A stretch of 64,000 nt of DNA from Alphaproteobacteria bacterium (GTDB taxonomy: Bacteria; Pseudomonadota; Alphaproteobacteria; MPNO01; UBA830): positions 1 to 64,000 of the forward strand of contig JAJEBT010000109.1 in the NCBI GenBank assembly GCA_022822405.1, read 5' to 3'. The notes beneath the pieces were generated by a model. It had not been told where the DNA came from and did no database searches. It saw only the letters and a program-made list of their open reading frames with translations. Both the position numbers and the translations under genes were made by a program. Below are positions 25,784 through 36,748 of the stretch, piece by piece. Within the stretch, counting starts at the first letter, position 1; each line of letters opens with the position of its first letter.

Positions 25784-25810
25784 AACTCCCGATGTCATTC
25801 GGGAGTTTTT
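25784..25810 (+). terminator. Rho-independent terminator after the ATPase gene
   Basis: AACTCCCGA (25784-25792) and TCGGGAGTT (25799-25807) form a perfect 9-bp stem with a 6-base loop and run into TTTTT. It lies about 90 bp after the ATPase stop and just before the convergent dehydrogenase gene ends. Confidence 0.65.
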
Positions 25811-25843
25811 CGCCAAGGGCCGGCGGGGGCTGAGGCGGGGCCG

Positions 25844-26773
25844 CTAGTAGCCCCTGCTGCGATCGACTTCCTGGAGGAGCGGCTGGCCGGCCTCGCAGCG
25901 CCTGATGTTCGCGACGATTCGCGGCGCCAGCTGCGCGATGTTCGGGCGTCTCGCCACATGCGGCATGACGGTCACGCCAGGATGGTCCCAGAGCGGGCTT
26001 TCCGGCGGCAGCGGCTCGGGAGAGTGAACATCAAGCGCAGCGTGATAGAGATGGCCTGAATCGAGCGCCGCGATCAGATCCTCGACGATCAGGTGCTCGC
26101 CGCGGCCAAGATTGATGACCATGCCGCCCTCGGGCATCGCTGCAAACGCCCCTGCGTTCAGGATGCCGCGGGTCTCCCCGGTCAGGGGTAGCAGGCAGAC
26201 GACGATATCCGAGCGCTCCAGGACGGCGCCCAACCGGCCGGCGCCAACAAGGACCGGAATCTCGGCGCCGGGCTTCGGGGTCCGCGTCCAGGCGGCGACG
26301 TCGAAGCCCATCTCGCGCAGGATCCGGGCCGGCTTGCGCGCCATCGTCCCGTAGCCGAGAAAACCGACGGTGCGCTCCTCGGGCCGCTTCTGCCGCGCTT
26401 CGCGCCATTCCCTGCGGGCCTGGCGCTCCCGGTATGTCGGCATGGCGCGATGCAGCCGCAGCACATGCATTACGACATATTCGGTCATCATTGGATCGCC
26501 GTCTTCCGGCTCCAGCTTGGAAAGCGGAACGTCCGGCAGCCGGGGATGCGCGATGAAGCCGTCGACCCCCGCCTGGCGGGTCAGCATCGCCTTGAGGTTC
26601 GGGAATTCCGGCCAGTCGTCGAGGCTAGGGCGGGTGAAGGCCAGGTACTCGATGTCAGCGGGATCACCGACATCAGGCCAGAACCGCACTTCCAGATCCG
26701 GCAGTTCGGCACTGATCGCCGCGCGCCAGTCCGCGTCCGTTCCCATCAGGAGGTTACTTATCAGAAGCGCCAT
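25844..26773 (-). CDS. D-2-hydroxyacid dehydrogenase (GhrA-like)
   Basis: A 309-residue NAD(P)-dependent 2-hydroxyacid dehydrogenase, probably reducing glyoxylate or hydroxypyruvate. The Rossmann motif is GFLGYGTMARKPARIL near residues 139-154, with AWTRTPK after strand 2, where the basic residues suggest NADPH. The catalytic set is visible: Arg in INLGRGEHLIVEDL, Glu in HSPEPLPPESPLW and His in VTVMPHVA. The length fits the GhrA subgroup. It is a single gene facing the ATPase gene. Confidence 0.9.
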   Translation of the reverse strand: MALLISNLLMGTDADWRAAISAELPDLEVRFWPDVGDPADIEYLAFTRPSLDDWPEFPNLKAMLTRQAGVDGFIAHPRLPDVPLSKLEPEDGDPMMTEYVVMHVLRLHRAMPTYRERQARREWREARQKRPEERTVGFLGYGTMARKPARILREMGFDVAAWTRTPKPGAEIPVLVGAGRLGAVLERSDIVVCLLPLTGETRGILNAGAFAAMPEGGMVINLGRGEHLIVEDLIAALDSGHLYHAALDVHSPEPLPPESPLWDHPGVTVMPHVARRPNIAQLAPRIVANIRRCEAGQPLLQEVDRSRGY

Positions 26774-27072
26774 GGTTCTTTCTCCTGCCGCTCCGAGCGC
26801 GTGTCGCGCCGCGACGTGTCAATATCGGCAATCTCGGCCTTCCTCAAGCCACGGAACCGTTCCGGTTCGAAGGGAAGCATGCCGATGACGCAGGTCACAG
26901 CGGTCATCCGCCGGGCGCAACCGGCTGGCCACGATCGACGGAAACGTTCGTGACGCCGGATGCATCGCACCGCACGCCCCCAACGCGGCAGACGCCGGCA
27001 GCGGGGGGCCGCGCGGCACGTAGCGGCGGCCGCCGGGAGGCGCGGCAACGGCTCCGTCTCCCCGAGCGGCGG

Positions 27073-27822
27073 TCAGAGGAAGCGGCGCACCGGCCGTCCG
27101 TTCAGAGGCTGGACCGGCCGGGCGTTCGACGGATAGATCCGGGCGAAGGCGTCGATCTGGCCGCGCGAGACAGCGACCGGATCCATCATCACGACCCAGC
27201 TCACGATCTCACTGCAGGGCGGCGTGGTCAGTGAACCCTCGTAATGGAAATACGCCCGTCGCGCGGGAAGCAGCCCCGCCGGATCGACGAGGCCGGCGCC
27301 CGCCCGCCGCCCGCCCGGCGCCGGGAGATCCTCCCAGAGCGCGGCGACGACCGGGTTCGCGGTGCCCTCCGAGAGGAACGCGCCGACGACGCCGAGGTCT
27401 CCCTCTGCCGCGCGATGCACGAAATGCACCTCCATCGCATGGCGGGATCCGCCGACGGTGTGCTCGGCGGGATGATGGAAGTGGAACTGCGCGAGCTCGA
27501 ACCGGCGGCCCTCGAGAACCATCGAACTGCCCGGCGCCGCGTTTGCCTGAATGGTGTGGCCGGTATTCTCCACCTCAAGCGGAAAGGCTCGCCAGGAGAG
27601 GTCCAGCCTGCCCGGCGCCACCGCCGTGCCCGGCGCCAGGTCGACGGGTGACTGCCGTCTTCCCGTTCCGCACGCCGCAAAGGACGGGTCGAGCCGCCCC
27701 CAACGCCCGGGGCCCGTATCTCCCTCGTATGACCAGTCCGCGTCCGTCCCGCTGGCGGCGGACGCTACCACCGCACAGGCCGGACACCCCATCAGCCCAC
27801 TTGCCGCAAGAGCCTTCAACAT
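27073..27822 (-). CDS. Alpha-class carbonic anhydrase (exported)
   Basis: A 249-residue alpha-carbonic anhydrase, which interconverts CO2 and bicarbonate. The zinc histidines are in the FHFHHPAEHTVGG block and MEVHFVH, and the substrate-pocket segment is YEGSLTTPPCSE (near residues 190-205). The N-terminus (MLKALAASGLMGCPACAVVA) is an export signal; in-frame residues just upstream of the ATG read DGRR, reminiscent of the twin-arginine part of a Tat signal, but no start codon exists there. About 300 bp upstream of the dehydrogenase start contains nothing I could call. Confidence 0.95.
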   Translation of the reverse strand: MLKALAASGLMGCPACAVVASAASGTDADWSYEGDTGPGRWGRLDPSFAACGTGRRQSPVDLAPGTAVAPGRLDLSWRAFPLEVENTGHTIQANAAPGSSMVLEGRRFELAQFHFHHPAEHTVGGSRHAMEVHFVHRAAEGDLGVVGAFLSEGTANPVVAALWEDLPAPGGRRAGAGLVDPAGLLPARRAYFHYEGSLTTPPCSEIVSWVVMMDPVAVSRGQIDAFARIYPSNARPVQPLNGRPVRRFL

Positions 27823-27964
27823 CCGCCGCCCGTCCCGGAACGCCGTGGTTGCACCACCGTCATCCTTTCCTCCGCGTCATCACCGACATTGCCGCCGACA
27901 GCCGGCCGATGCAACCGCCTGCATCGACCCCGCGGAGCGGGATGCGCCCGCCGAACCCGGCTCC

Positions 27965-28894
27965 CTAGCGCCGGTCCTCGCGCACATGGGGCAGCCCGAG
28001 CGCGCCCGGCGCCGATGTCGACGTCCTGGCGTAGACGGCGGCGTAGACAAGCACGAACAGCGTCGCGAGGAACGGCGTCATCAGCACGAAATACTGCGGC
28101 ACCGGCAGCCCGGCGGCAAAGATCCGCGGAATCAGTGCCTCAATACCGCCAAAGAGTACGGCGCCGAACAACGCGCGGCCCGGCATCCACCGCGCGAAGA
28201 TCACCAGCACGATGGCGATCCAGCCACGGCCCTGCACCATCTCGTCGAACCAGATCTTGCCCGCCGACAGCGCCAGATAGCCGCCCGCCGCGCCGATCAG
28301 CGCGCCGCCGGCCACGACCGCGCAGAAGCGGTAGAGCTCGACATCGAGCCCGACCGCGTCCGCGGCTTGCGGGTTTTCACCCACCGAACGCAGGCGCAGG
28401 CCGGCCATGCTGCGAAACAGGAAGCGCCACACGAGGTAGATGACCGGCAACGTCAGATAGACCATGGGGTCCTGGCTGAACACGATCTTGCCGATCACCG
28501 GAAGATCGCTGAGCGGCCCGAGGTCGATCTGCGTGAAGCCCTCGACCGCCCGGTTCATCCAGGGAACGCCGAGGAGCGAGGTAAGCCCGGTGCCGAAGAA
28601 CACCATGGTGATGCCGGTCACCACCTGATCGGCGCGCAGCACCACGACCACGAACGCGAACAGCGCCGCGACCGCGAAACCCGCCAGTATCGCGGCAACC
28701 ATGCCGGCCCACGGGCTGCCACCGGATCCGAGACAGGCGGCGACGCCGGCGAGCGCGCCGCACAGCATCATCCCCTCGGCCCCGAGATTGATGACGCCGG
28801 CCCGCTCGTTGACGATGAGGCCGAGAGTGGCAAGGACCAGCGGCGTCGCGAATATCGGCGTGAAGGCGATCCAGTCGACGACGAAGGACAGCAT
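27965..28894 (-). CDS. ABC transporter permease (BMP/nucleoside type, NupQ-like)
   Basis: A 309-residue inner-membrane permease with eight or so helices. The N-terminal LGLIVNERAGVINLGAEGMM is the signature of this permease group, which partners with BMP-family binding proteins and a duplicated ATPase. It is the last gene of a minus-strand set that begins with the hydantoinase genes: it follows the first permease by 9 bp, with the ATPase and the binding protein further upstream. The substrates of such importers are usually nucleosides or related heterocycles. Confidence 0.92.
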   Translation of the reverse strand: MLSFVVDWIAFTPIFATPLVLATLGLIVNERAGVINLGAEGMMLCGALAGVAACLGSGGSPWAGMVAAILAGFAVAALFAFVVVVLRADQVVTGITMVFFGTGLTSLLGVPWMNRAVEGFTQIDLGPLSDLPVIGKIVFSQDPMVYLTLPVIYLVWRFLFRSMAGLRLRSVGENPQAADAVGLDVELYRFCAVVAGGALIGAAGGYLALSAGKIWFDEMVQGRGWIAIVLVIFARWMPGRALFGAVLFGGIEALIPRIFAAGLPVPQYFVLMTPFLATLFVLVYAAVYARTSTSAPGALGLPHVREDRR

Positions 28895-28903
28895 CGCGGA
28901 CTC

Positions 28904-30014
28904 CTAGCGCGCCCAGTGCACGCGGTAGGAGACGAAGAAGTGCGACGCCGCAACGCACAGGACGATGATCGCCTGGATCAGCTGCACCATGGCTTCGGGC
29001 AAGCCGTAGAACGACTTGATGCTGAGGCCGCCGACATAGAGCCCGCCGATGAGGAAGGCGACCAGCGGCACGAGGAGGGGATTGTTGCGCGCGAGGAACG
29101 CGATCATGATCCCGGAAAAGCCGTAGCCGGCCGCCATCGTGCCCGTCAGGCGGAACTCCTGACCCGCTGCCATCACGAATCCGGCGGCGCCCGAGAGCGC
29201 GCCCGAGATCCCGACCGACACGAAAACGACGACGCCGACCGGCACGCCTGCGGCGAGCGCCATCCGCGCGTTCGAGCCGACGATGCGCGACCAAGCGCCG
29301 AAGCGGGTCCGCGACACCAGCCACCAGATCACGGCGACGAACGCGAGGCCGATGAGCAGCCCGGCATCGACCTTCTCCCAACCCAGCCGCGGCAGCTGCT
29401 CGACGGCGTCGAACTTCTCGGAGTGCGGAAAGCGCTCCTTCGGGTCCTGCCAGGCGCCGTAGACCTGATTGAGCGCGAACAGGAACGCGATGTAGTTCAG
29501 GAGCAGCGTCGAGATGATCTCGTTGACTCCGAGCCTGATCTTGAGGAGCGACGGCACCACCGTCCACAGGAAGCCGCCGAGGCACGCCATGACGAACATC
29601 AGCGCGACACGCAGGGCGGGCGGGCCGACATCCCAGATCGCGATCGCGGTCGCGAAGATCACGCCCCAGAAGAACTGGCCCTCGATGCCGATGTTCCAGA
29701 AATTGACGCGGAACGCCATCGCCGCGCCGAGCCCCACCAGCAGCAGCGGCGCGCACTCGATCAGCACGCTGCTGAGGCCGAGGCGGTCGAAGAAGGTGAG
29801 GATGATGAACTCCTCATAGATGCCGGAAACGTCAACCCCGGAGACCGCTAGGATGGCGACCGAAATCGCCATGCCCGCAGCGAGCGCCAGCACCAGGATC
29901 AACCCGTGCAGCCACGCCGGAACCGACTGGCGAACCTCGAGGCTGAGCCGGCCGAAGGAGCGCCGCGCCGCCGCCCGCGGCCCGGGCGCGCCATCCGCCG
30001 CCGCCGCAGAGCGG

Positions 30015-30022
<8 letters not shown>
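28904..30022 (-). CDS. ABC transporter permease (BMP/nucleoside type, NupP-like)
   Basis: A 372-residue permease paired with the previous one. Helices flank the conserved LLVGLGAAMAFRVNFWNIGI and EGQFFWGVIF segments. Further marks are IRLGVNEIISTLLLNYIA near the middle and GYGFSGIMIAFLARNNPLLV near the end. The first 20 residues are Ala/Arg-rich and variable. It overlaps the ATPase stop by eight bases, which supports co-translation. Confidence 0.92.
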
Positions 30023-31511
<1,489 letters not shown>

Positions 31512-31641
31512 GCTCTCCTCGAACCGTCGGCGGACCGTGGCGGCAACGGGGCCGCATCGCCGGCGTCAGCTCCCGCCCTGCGGGGCGGGCCAGGGGACAG
31601 GCGCGGCGACGGCGGTACGGCCGCCGCCGCCCGGCAACGCA

Positions 31642-32730
31642 CTAGAGCTTGCCGATGACGCCCTTGACGAGATATTTCATGCCCCAGAGATCGGCATCCG
31701 ACGGGGTCTTGCCGGCCGCGACCACTTCCTTGCCGTTCTGGTCGTGGATCGGTCCCTGGAAGACGTGCGCGCCCTTGATGATCTCGTCGCGGCGCGCCAT
31801 CACCTTCGCCTTCACATCCGCCGGGACCATCGGGCCGCAGCAGGCGATGTCGGTACCGCCGTGGGCGATGCCGAGGAACTCGCCGTAGGGCTTGGTCTTC
31901 CATTCGGCGCCGGACATGATTTTCGCAAGGAGCGGGTTGAGATACTTGTCCCACACCCATACCGACGAACAGGTCACCGACTTCGGCGCGAACTCGGACA
32001 TGTCGCGATGATGACCGGTGGCGAACACGCCCTTCTCCTGGGCCGCGATCGGCGCCGCCGGCGTGTCGACATGGATGCCGATGGCGTCGACCCCCTGTTC
32101 CATCAGCGCCAGCGCGGCGGCGCGTTCCTTGACCGGATCGATCCAGGAGCCGGTATAGACGACATTGACGGTCGCCTTCGGATTCATGCGCCGCGCGCCG
32201 AGCAGATAGGCGTTGACGGTCCAGTTGACGAGGCCGATGGGATGGGCGGCGATGAAGCCAAGCTTGCCCGACTTCGACATCGCGCCGGCAACCATGCCGC
32301 ACAGGTGCTGGCTTTCGTAGGTGCGCCCGTAATAGGACTGCAGGTTGGGGCCGTTGGTGGTGCCGGCCGGGTTGAGGAACGCGACCTTGGGATATTCCTT
32401 GGACAGTTCCTTGAAGGTGTCGCTGTAGCCGAAGGCCGAGCCGATGACGATGTTGAAGCCGCGGCGGATGTAGCGTTCGGCGACGGGGCGGATCTGCGAC
32501 GCCACCTCGGGGACCTTCTCGGTGAACGGGATCTTCACCTTGAGCTGACCCTCGAGACGCTGCCGCGCCTCGTCGATCGCCTGCGTCCAGCCGCCGTCGT
32601 TCTTCTGCGCGAAGTAGATCATCGCGATCTTCGCATCGCCCTCGAGCTTGAACTGCGCCTGGGCAGGACCGGCAATGGCCGCAGCCATGGCGGCGGCAGC
32701 CGGAAGAAGCCAAAGAATCCTAGATTTCAT
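31642..32730 (-). CDS. BMP-family substrate-binding protein
   Basis: A 362-residue binding protein of the BMP/PnrA-like family, whose best-known members bind purine nucleosides. The ATG at 32730 is chosen because GGGAGG lies before it and a clean signal peptide starts there (KSRILWLLPAAAAM, cleavage after AQA). The fold is recognised by IAMIYFAQKNDGGWTQAIDE, NIVIGSAFGYSDTFKELSKE and the DAIGIHVDTPAAP hinge area. It lies 130 bp ahead of the ATPase gene and is the first gene of the importer part of the cluster. Confidence 0.92.
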   Translation of the reverse strand: MKSRILWLLPAAAAMAAAIAGPAQAQFKLEGDAKIAMIYFAQKNDGGWTQAIDEARQRLEGQLKVKIPFTEKVPEVASQIRPVAERYIRRGFNIVIGSAFGYSDTFKELSKEYPKVAFLNPAGTTNGPNLQSYYGRTYESQHLCGMVAGAMSKSGKLGFIAAHPIGLVNWTVNAYLLGARRMNPKATVNVVYTGSWIDPVKERAAALALMEQGVDAIGIHVDTPAAPIAAQEKGVFATGHHRDMSEFAPKSVTCSSVWVWDKYLNPLLAKIMSGAEWKTKPYGEFLGIAHGGTDIACCGPMVPADVKAKVMARRDEIIKGAHVFQGPIHDQNGKEVVAAGKTPSDADLWGMKYLVKGVIGKL

Positions 32731-32845
32731 GAGTACTTGCCTCCCTGTTTCTGGAAAGAGCCGGCCCCGTGAAGGGCCGCCGCGCGGGGCGGCGCCGGAA
32801 GTCCGGCGCATGCGGCCGACACTACCATATTTGACACGGCCGGGT

Positions 32846-33628
32846 TCACTGCGTCCTCCGCTCCTCGTAGGACGGTTGCAGGTTTTCGATCATCTCGACC
32901 AGCGCGTCGAGCGCCGCAGCGACGAAGGCCTCGCCCGAGCGCGCCGACGCCTTGCTCGGATCGCCGAAGATCGAAGCGTGATTGGATTCCGGCGTGGGAC
33001 GGCGGCGGTAGGTGCGCGCGGGCTCGACCGGGGCCACGAGATCCCAGCCGACCAGCGGCGTGTGGACGCCCTCCAGCCGTTCCATCTTGACCAGCTCGGG
33101 ACGGGTCGCCAGCTGGAACGACGTCTCGAACTCGCCGCCATGGCCCATGCCGCCGACCTCTGAGTTGCGCAGCCGGTGGACCGCCGCGGCGCCGGGCTCC
33201 CAGTAGCTGACCGCGGTCACAGTGATGTCGTGGTCGTCGAGGTCGTCGATGAGGCGCCGCGCGACGGCGTCGTTGGATGTGCCGTTGGGGCGGTTGCCGT
33301 TGAGCAGCAGGATATTCGCGAACCCCTGGCGCACCAGCGCCGCGCCGATCTCGTACACCAGCTCCTGGTAGGTCGGGATCGACAGCGACACCGTCCCCGG
33401 GAAGTGCTCGAAGGTCTTCGACACTGCGTAGGGCACCGCCGGCGCGACGACCCCGCCAACGCGGCGCGCGAGTGCGACCGCCATGTAGTCCGCCTGGTGG
33501 GTGTCGGTATCGCACGGCATGTGCGGACCGTGGGATTCGGTGGCGCCGGTAGGCACGATCGCCAGGCGCCCGGCCGCGATCGCCGCGGCGACCTCCTCGT
33601 GGGTCATGTGGCCAAGCCGGACTTCCAT
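32846..33628 (-). CDS. Creatininase-family amidohydrolase
   Basis: A 260-residue enzyme of the creatininase/MftE family, which hydrolyses cyclic or linear amides with two metals. Expected metal ligands are present: Glu and His in GATESHGPHMPCDTD, the following Asp, and His and Glu in GMGHGGEFETS. The usual NGHGGN loop is altered to NGNRPNGTSND, so the active-site loop differs from creatininase. I start at the ATG at 33628 (MEVRLGHMTHEE). It sits between the molybdenum hydroxylase genes and the importer genes, implying action on the same nitrogen compound. Confidence 0.88.
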   Translation of the reverse strand: MEVRLGHMTHEEVAAAIAAGRLAIVPTGATESHGPHMPCDTDTHQADYMAVALARRVGGVVAPAVPYAVSKTFEHFPGTVSLSIPTYQELVYEIGAALVRQGFANILLLNGNRPNGTSNDAVARRLIDDLDDHDITVTAVSYWEPGAAAVHRLRNSEVGGMGHGGEFETSFQLATRPELVKMERLEGVHTPLVGWDLVAPVEPARTYRRRPTPESNHASIFGDPSKASARSGEAFVAAALDALVEMIENLQPSYEERRTQ

Positions 33629-33789
33629 CCCTGCCGCGCTCCCTTCACTTGCATCTGCCGCGCCTCGCGGGACGGCAGCCCCGCGCCATGCCGCGTATCG
33701 AATCCGGGTCCGACGCCGGCCGGCCTCCCGACCGGATCCAGGCGCCCGTTCCCGGCGTTCCCGGTGCGGCCGCTCCCTTCCGGCCGGCC

Positions 33790-36201
33790 CTAGGCCGCTG
33801 GCGGCGCCGCGCCGCGCGCTTCCTTCAGGAGCCGGTGGATCGCCCCGGGCGTCAGCGGCGCCTCCCGGATCGGCGCGATCCCGAACGGTTTCAGGGCGTC
33901 CTCGACGGCCGAGGCATAGACCTGCGCCACCGGAATCGTCCCGGCCTCGCCGACCCCCTTGACGCCCAGCGGGTTGAGCGGCGTCGGCGTCTCGGAATGG
34001 ATGATCTCGACGTCGGGCACCTCGGTCGCGTAGGGCATCAGGAAATCCATGAAGTTGGCATTGACCGGGTTGCCGTTCACGTCGAAATCGCAGCGCTCGT
34101 AGAACGCGCCGCCGACGCCCTGCGAGATGCCGCCCATCACCTGGCCCTCGACGATCATCGGGTTGATCATGTTGCCGCAATCGTGGATACACACATAGCG
34201 CCGGACCGCGATGGTGCAGAGTTCGGGATCGACCTCGATGACGGCGGCATGCACGCCGAACGCCCAGGTCGAGTGCGGCGGGCTGTAATAGTCGGTCGCC
34301 TCAATGCCGGGCGCCGCGCCCTCGGCGAGCGGCGGCCCGTCATGGCGGCTCGCCGGCGCGAACTGCGTGGCGCTCGCCGCCGCCTCGTTGAAGGCGTAGC
34401 GCAGCGGGTTGGTCGCTGTCGCAATCTCCGCCAGCGTCGTCGACCGGTTGGTGCCGGCGACCCACGCCGCACCGTCGCGGAGCTCGATGTCCTCCTCGGC
34501 GCACTCGAGCATGTTGGCCGCAGCCTCGATGATCAGCCGGCGCGCCTTCACGCTCGCCTTGTGGATGGCGTTGCCGCTGCACACGGCAGCGCGGCTCGCG
34601 AAGGTGGCTACGCCCCATTCGAACGCCCCCGTATCGCCTTCGACGACGATCACGTCCTCGACGCGGGCGCCGGTCTGGTCGGCGGCGATCTGGGCGAACA
34701 CCGTCTCGTGGCCCTGGCCCTGGCTGGTGAGCCCGGTATTGACGTAGACCTTGCCCGTGATCGGGTGGATCTTGACGTGGCCGCCCTCGTAGGGGCCGAG
34801 GCCGGTGCCCTCGACATAGAATCCGAGCCCGAGCCCGAGATAGCGGCCCTTCTCCAGCGCCGCGCGCTGCTCGGTGCGGAACGCGTCGATGTCGACGGCC
34901 TCGGCGATGCGGTCGAGCGCACCCCCGTAATCGCCGCTGTCGTGGCTGACCTGCAGGCCGTCAGCGAAGATCACGCCCTCGCGCAGATAGGGGAATTCGC
35001 CGGGCGCGATGAAGTTGCGGCGCCGGACCTCAAGCCGGTCGATGCCGAGCTCGTCGGCAAGCTGGTCCAAGGCGCGCTCGATCGCGTAGCAGGCGTGCGG
35101 TCGGCCGCAGCCGCGATAGGGCGTCACCTGCACTGCCGGCAGGTAGACAGGGCGGAACGTGACGCGGAAGTTCGGGATGCGGTAGGGGCCGGCGATCGAG
35201 GTCGACGAGACCTGGGCGACGGCGATGCCGTATGGGATGAAGGCGCCGGTATCGTGCAGGAAATCGTCCCTGAGGCCGGTGACCCGGCCGTCGCGCGTCG
35301 CGGCCAGTTCGACGGTGTGGATCTGCGTGCGCTCTTGCGAGGCGCCGATGAAGTTCTCGACCCGATCCTCGACATACTTGACCGGGCGCCCCAGCTCCAT
35401 GGCAGCCAGCGGCACCAGCAGCTCGTCGGGATGGAACATCATGATCTTCTGGCCGAAGCCGCCGCCGACATTGGGGGCGATGACACGGATCCGGTCCTCG
35501 TCAATGCCGAACAGCGACGCGAGACCGCCGCGCACCGACAGCGTCGCCTGGGTGCTGTCCCAGACCGTCAGTTCGCCCGTCACCTGCTCCCAGCGCGCCG
35601 CGATAGCGCGGCATTCGAGGGGCGCTGCGGTGCTGCGGTCGACCCGGACCCTGACCTTGGTCACGTGTTCGGCGGCGGCGAACGCGGCGTCGCTGTCTCC
35701 GGTCTCGACCACGAAGTTGCCGGCAACGTTGTTGGGCACGTCCGCGTGCACGAGCGGCGCGCCGTCCGCGACCGCCTTCTCAATGTCCATCTCGACGGGC
35801 AGGGGCTCGTAGTCGACGTCGACCAGCCGCGCCGCGTCCTCGGCAACGTAGCGGTCGACCGCGATCACCATGGCGATGCACTGGCCCACGTAATAGACGT
35901 CGCCGCGGGCCAGCGGCCGCTGGGTCTTCGGCCGAGTGAGGTCGGGATGCGGAATGAGCAGCGGCAGCTCGATGTCGAGGTCGCCGATATTGTCGCAGGT
36001 ATAGATCTTGACGACGCCGTCGAGCGCCTCGGCGGCGGCGACGTCCACAGAGCGGATGCGGGCGCGCGCGACGTCGCTGCGCACGAAGGCTCCGTGCAGC
36101 GCTCCCGGCAGGTCGATGTCGTCGATGAAGCTACCCTCGCCGCGAAGCAGCACCGGATCGGCGTTGCGCGGAATTCTCTCGCCGAACTGCATTGTCGACA
36201 T
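33790..36201 (-). CDS. Molybdenum hydroxylase large subunit (CoxL/xanthine dehydrogenase-like)
   Basis: An 803-residue molybdopterin-binding subunit. The ATG at 36201 lies seven bases after GGGGAG. Features in order are an ald/xan N-terminal domain with RGEGSFIDDIDLPGALHGAF, VAPNVGGGFGQK-type binding (APNVGGGFGQK), PYRGCGRPHACY near residue 360, TSQGQGHETVFAQIAADQ, and near the end GVKGVGEAGT with the catalytic Glu. The active-site loop is not the AYRCSFR of aerobic CO dehydrogenase, so it should hydroxylate an organic, probably heterocyclic, substrate. It is the largest subunit of the complex with the two genes just upstream. Confidence 0.95.
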   Translation of the reverse strand: MSTMQFGERIPRNADPVLLRGEGSFIDDIDLPGALHGAFVRSDVARARIRSVDVAAAEALDGVVKIYTCDNIGDLDIELPLLIPHPDLTRPKTQRPLARGDVYYVGQCIAMVIAVDRYVAEDAARLVDVDYEPLPVEMDIEKAVADGAPLVHADVPNNVAGNFVVETGDSDAAFAAAEHVTKVRVRVDRSTAAPLECRAIAARWEQVTGELTVWDSTQATLSVRGGLASLFGIDEDRIRVIAPNVGGGFGQKIMMFHPDELLVPLAAMELGRPVKYVEDRVENFIGASQERTQIHTVELAATRDGRVTGLRDDFLHDTGAFIPYGIAVAQVSSTSIAGPYRIPNFRVTFRPVYLPAVQVTPYRGCGRPHACYAIERALDQLADELGIDRLEVRRRNFIAPGEFPYLREGVIFADGLQVSHDSGDYGGALDRIAEAVDIDAFRTEQRAALEKGRYLGLGLGFYVEGTGLGPYEGGHVKIHPITGKVYVNTGLTSQGQGHETVFAQIAADQTGARVEDVIVVEGDTGAFEWGVATFASRAAVCSGNAIHKASVKARRLIIEAAANMLECAEEDIELRDGAAWVAGTNRSTTLAEIATATNPLRYAFNEAAASATQFAPASRHDGPPLAEGAAPGIEATDYYSPPHSTWAFGVHAAVIEVDPELCTIAVRRYVCIHDCGNMINPMIVEGQVMGGISQGVGGAFYERCDFDVNGNPVNANFMDFLMPYATEVPDVEIIHSETPTPLNPLGVKGVGEAGTIPVAQVYASAVEDALKPFGIAPIREAPLTPGAIHRLLKEARGAAPPAA

Positions 36202-36205
36202 CGCC

Positions 36206-36748
36206 TTACTCCCCTTCCGCCTCACCGCGCATCAGTTCGACGCCGCGCCGGAACGCGGCGACGATGTTCGCGTATCCCGTGCAGCGGCACAAATTGCCCG
36301 ACAGGACCTCGCGGACGGCCTCCTCGGAGAGGTCGGGCTCCGGCTCGTCTTCGAGGTGGGCGAGGATCGCCATGACGAAGCCGGGCGTGCAGTAGCCGCA
36401 CTGCAGCGCGTGGCATTCGAGGAAAGCCTGCTGCAGGGGGTGGAGCCGGCCGTCCTCCCCGGCAACACCCTCGATCGTGCGGATCTCGGCACCGTCCGCC
36501 TGGACCGCGAAGGCAAGGCACGAGCGCCCGGCGCGGCCGTCGATGATCACGGTGCAGCAGCCGCAAACGCCGTGCTCGCAGCCGACATGGGTGCCGGTGA
36601 GCCCCGCCTCGTGGCGGATGAAATCGCTGAGGAGCAGCCGCGGGCTGACCTCGCGCTCGATCCGTTCGCCGTTGATGGTCACGGCTACGGGGACCCGCGG
36701 ATCGGGCGAGGGGGGCACGGCGGCCGCGCGGCCGGGACGGCCGGTCAT
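36206..36748 (-). CDS. Molybdenum hydroxylase [2Fe-2S] subunit (CoxS-like)
   Basis: A 180-residue electron-transfer subunit with two iron-sulfur clusters. The plant-type one is bound by Cys residues in HVGCEHGVCGCCTVIIDG. The other lies in the C-terminal helical domain (CGYCTPGF and LCRCTGYANIV). The ATG at 36748 overlaps the stop of the flavin-subunit gene by four bases. The N-terminal 20 residues before VAVTINGERIEREV are an extension. It passes electrons from the molybdenum site to FAD. Confidence 0.96.
   Translation of the reverse strand: MTGRPGRAAAVPPSPDPRVPVAVTINGERIEREVSPRLLLSDFIRHEAGLTGTHVGCEHGVCGCCTVIIDGRAGRSCLAFAVQADGAEIRTIEGVAGEDGRLHPLQQAFLECHALQCGYCTPGFVMAILAHLEDEPEPDLSEEAVREVLSGNLCRCTGYANIVAAFRRGVELMRGEAEGE

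Noticed and set aside
27551-29851. Long plus-strand open frame (766 codons) antisense to the carbonic anhydrase and importer genes
   Set aside because: High GC produces long antisense frames; the minus-strand genes carry the domains, and the plus frame is low-complexity and motif-free.
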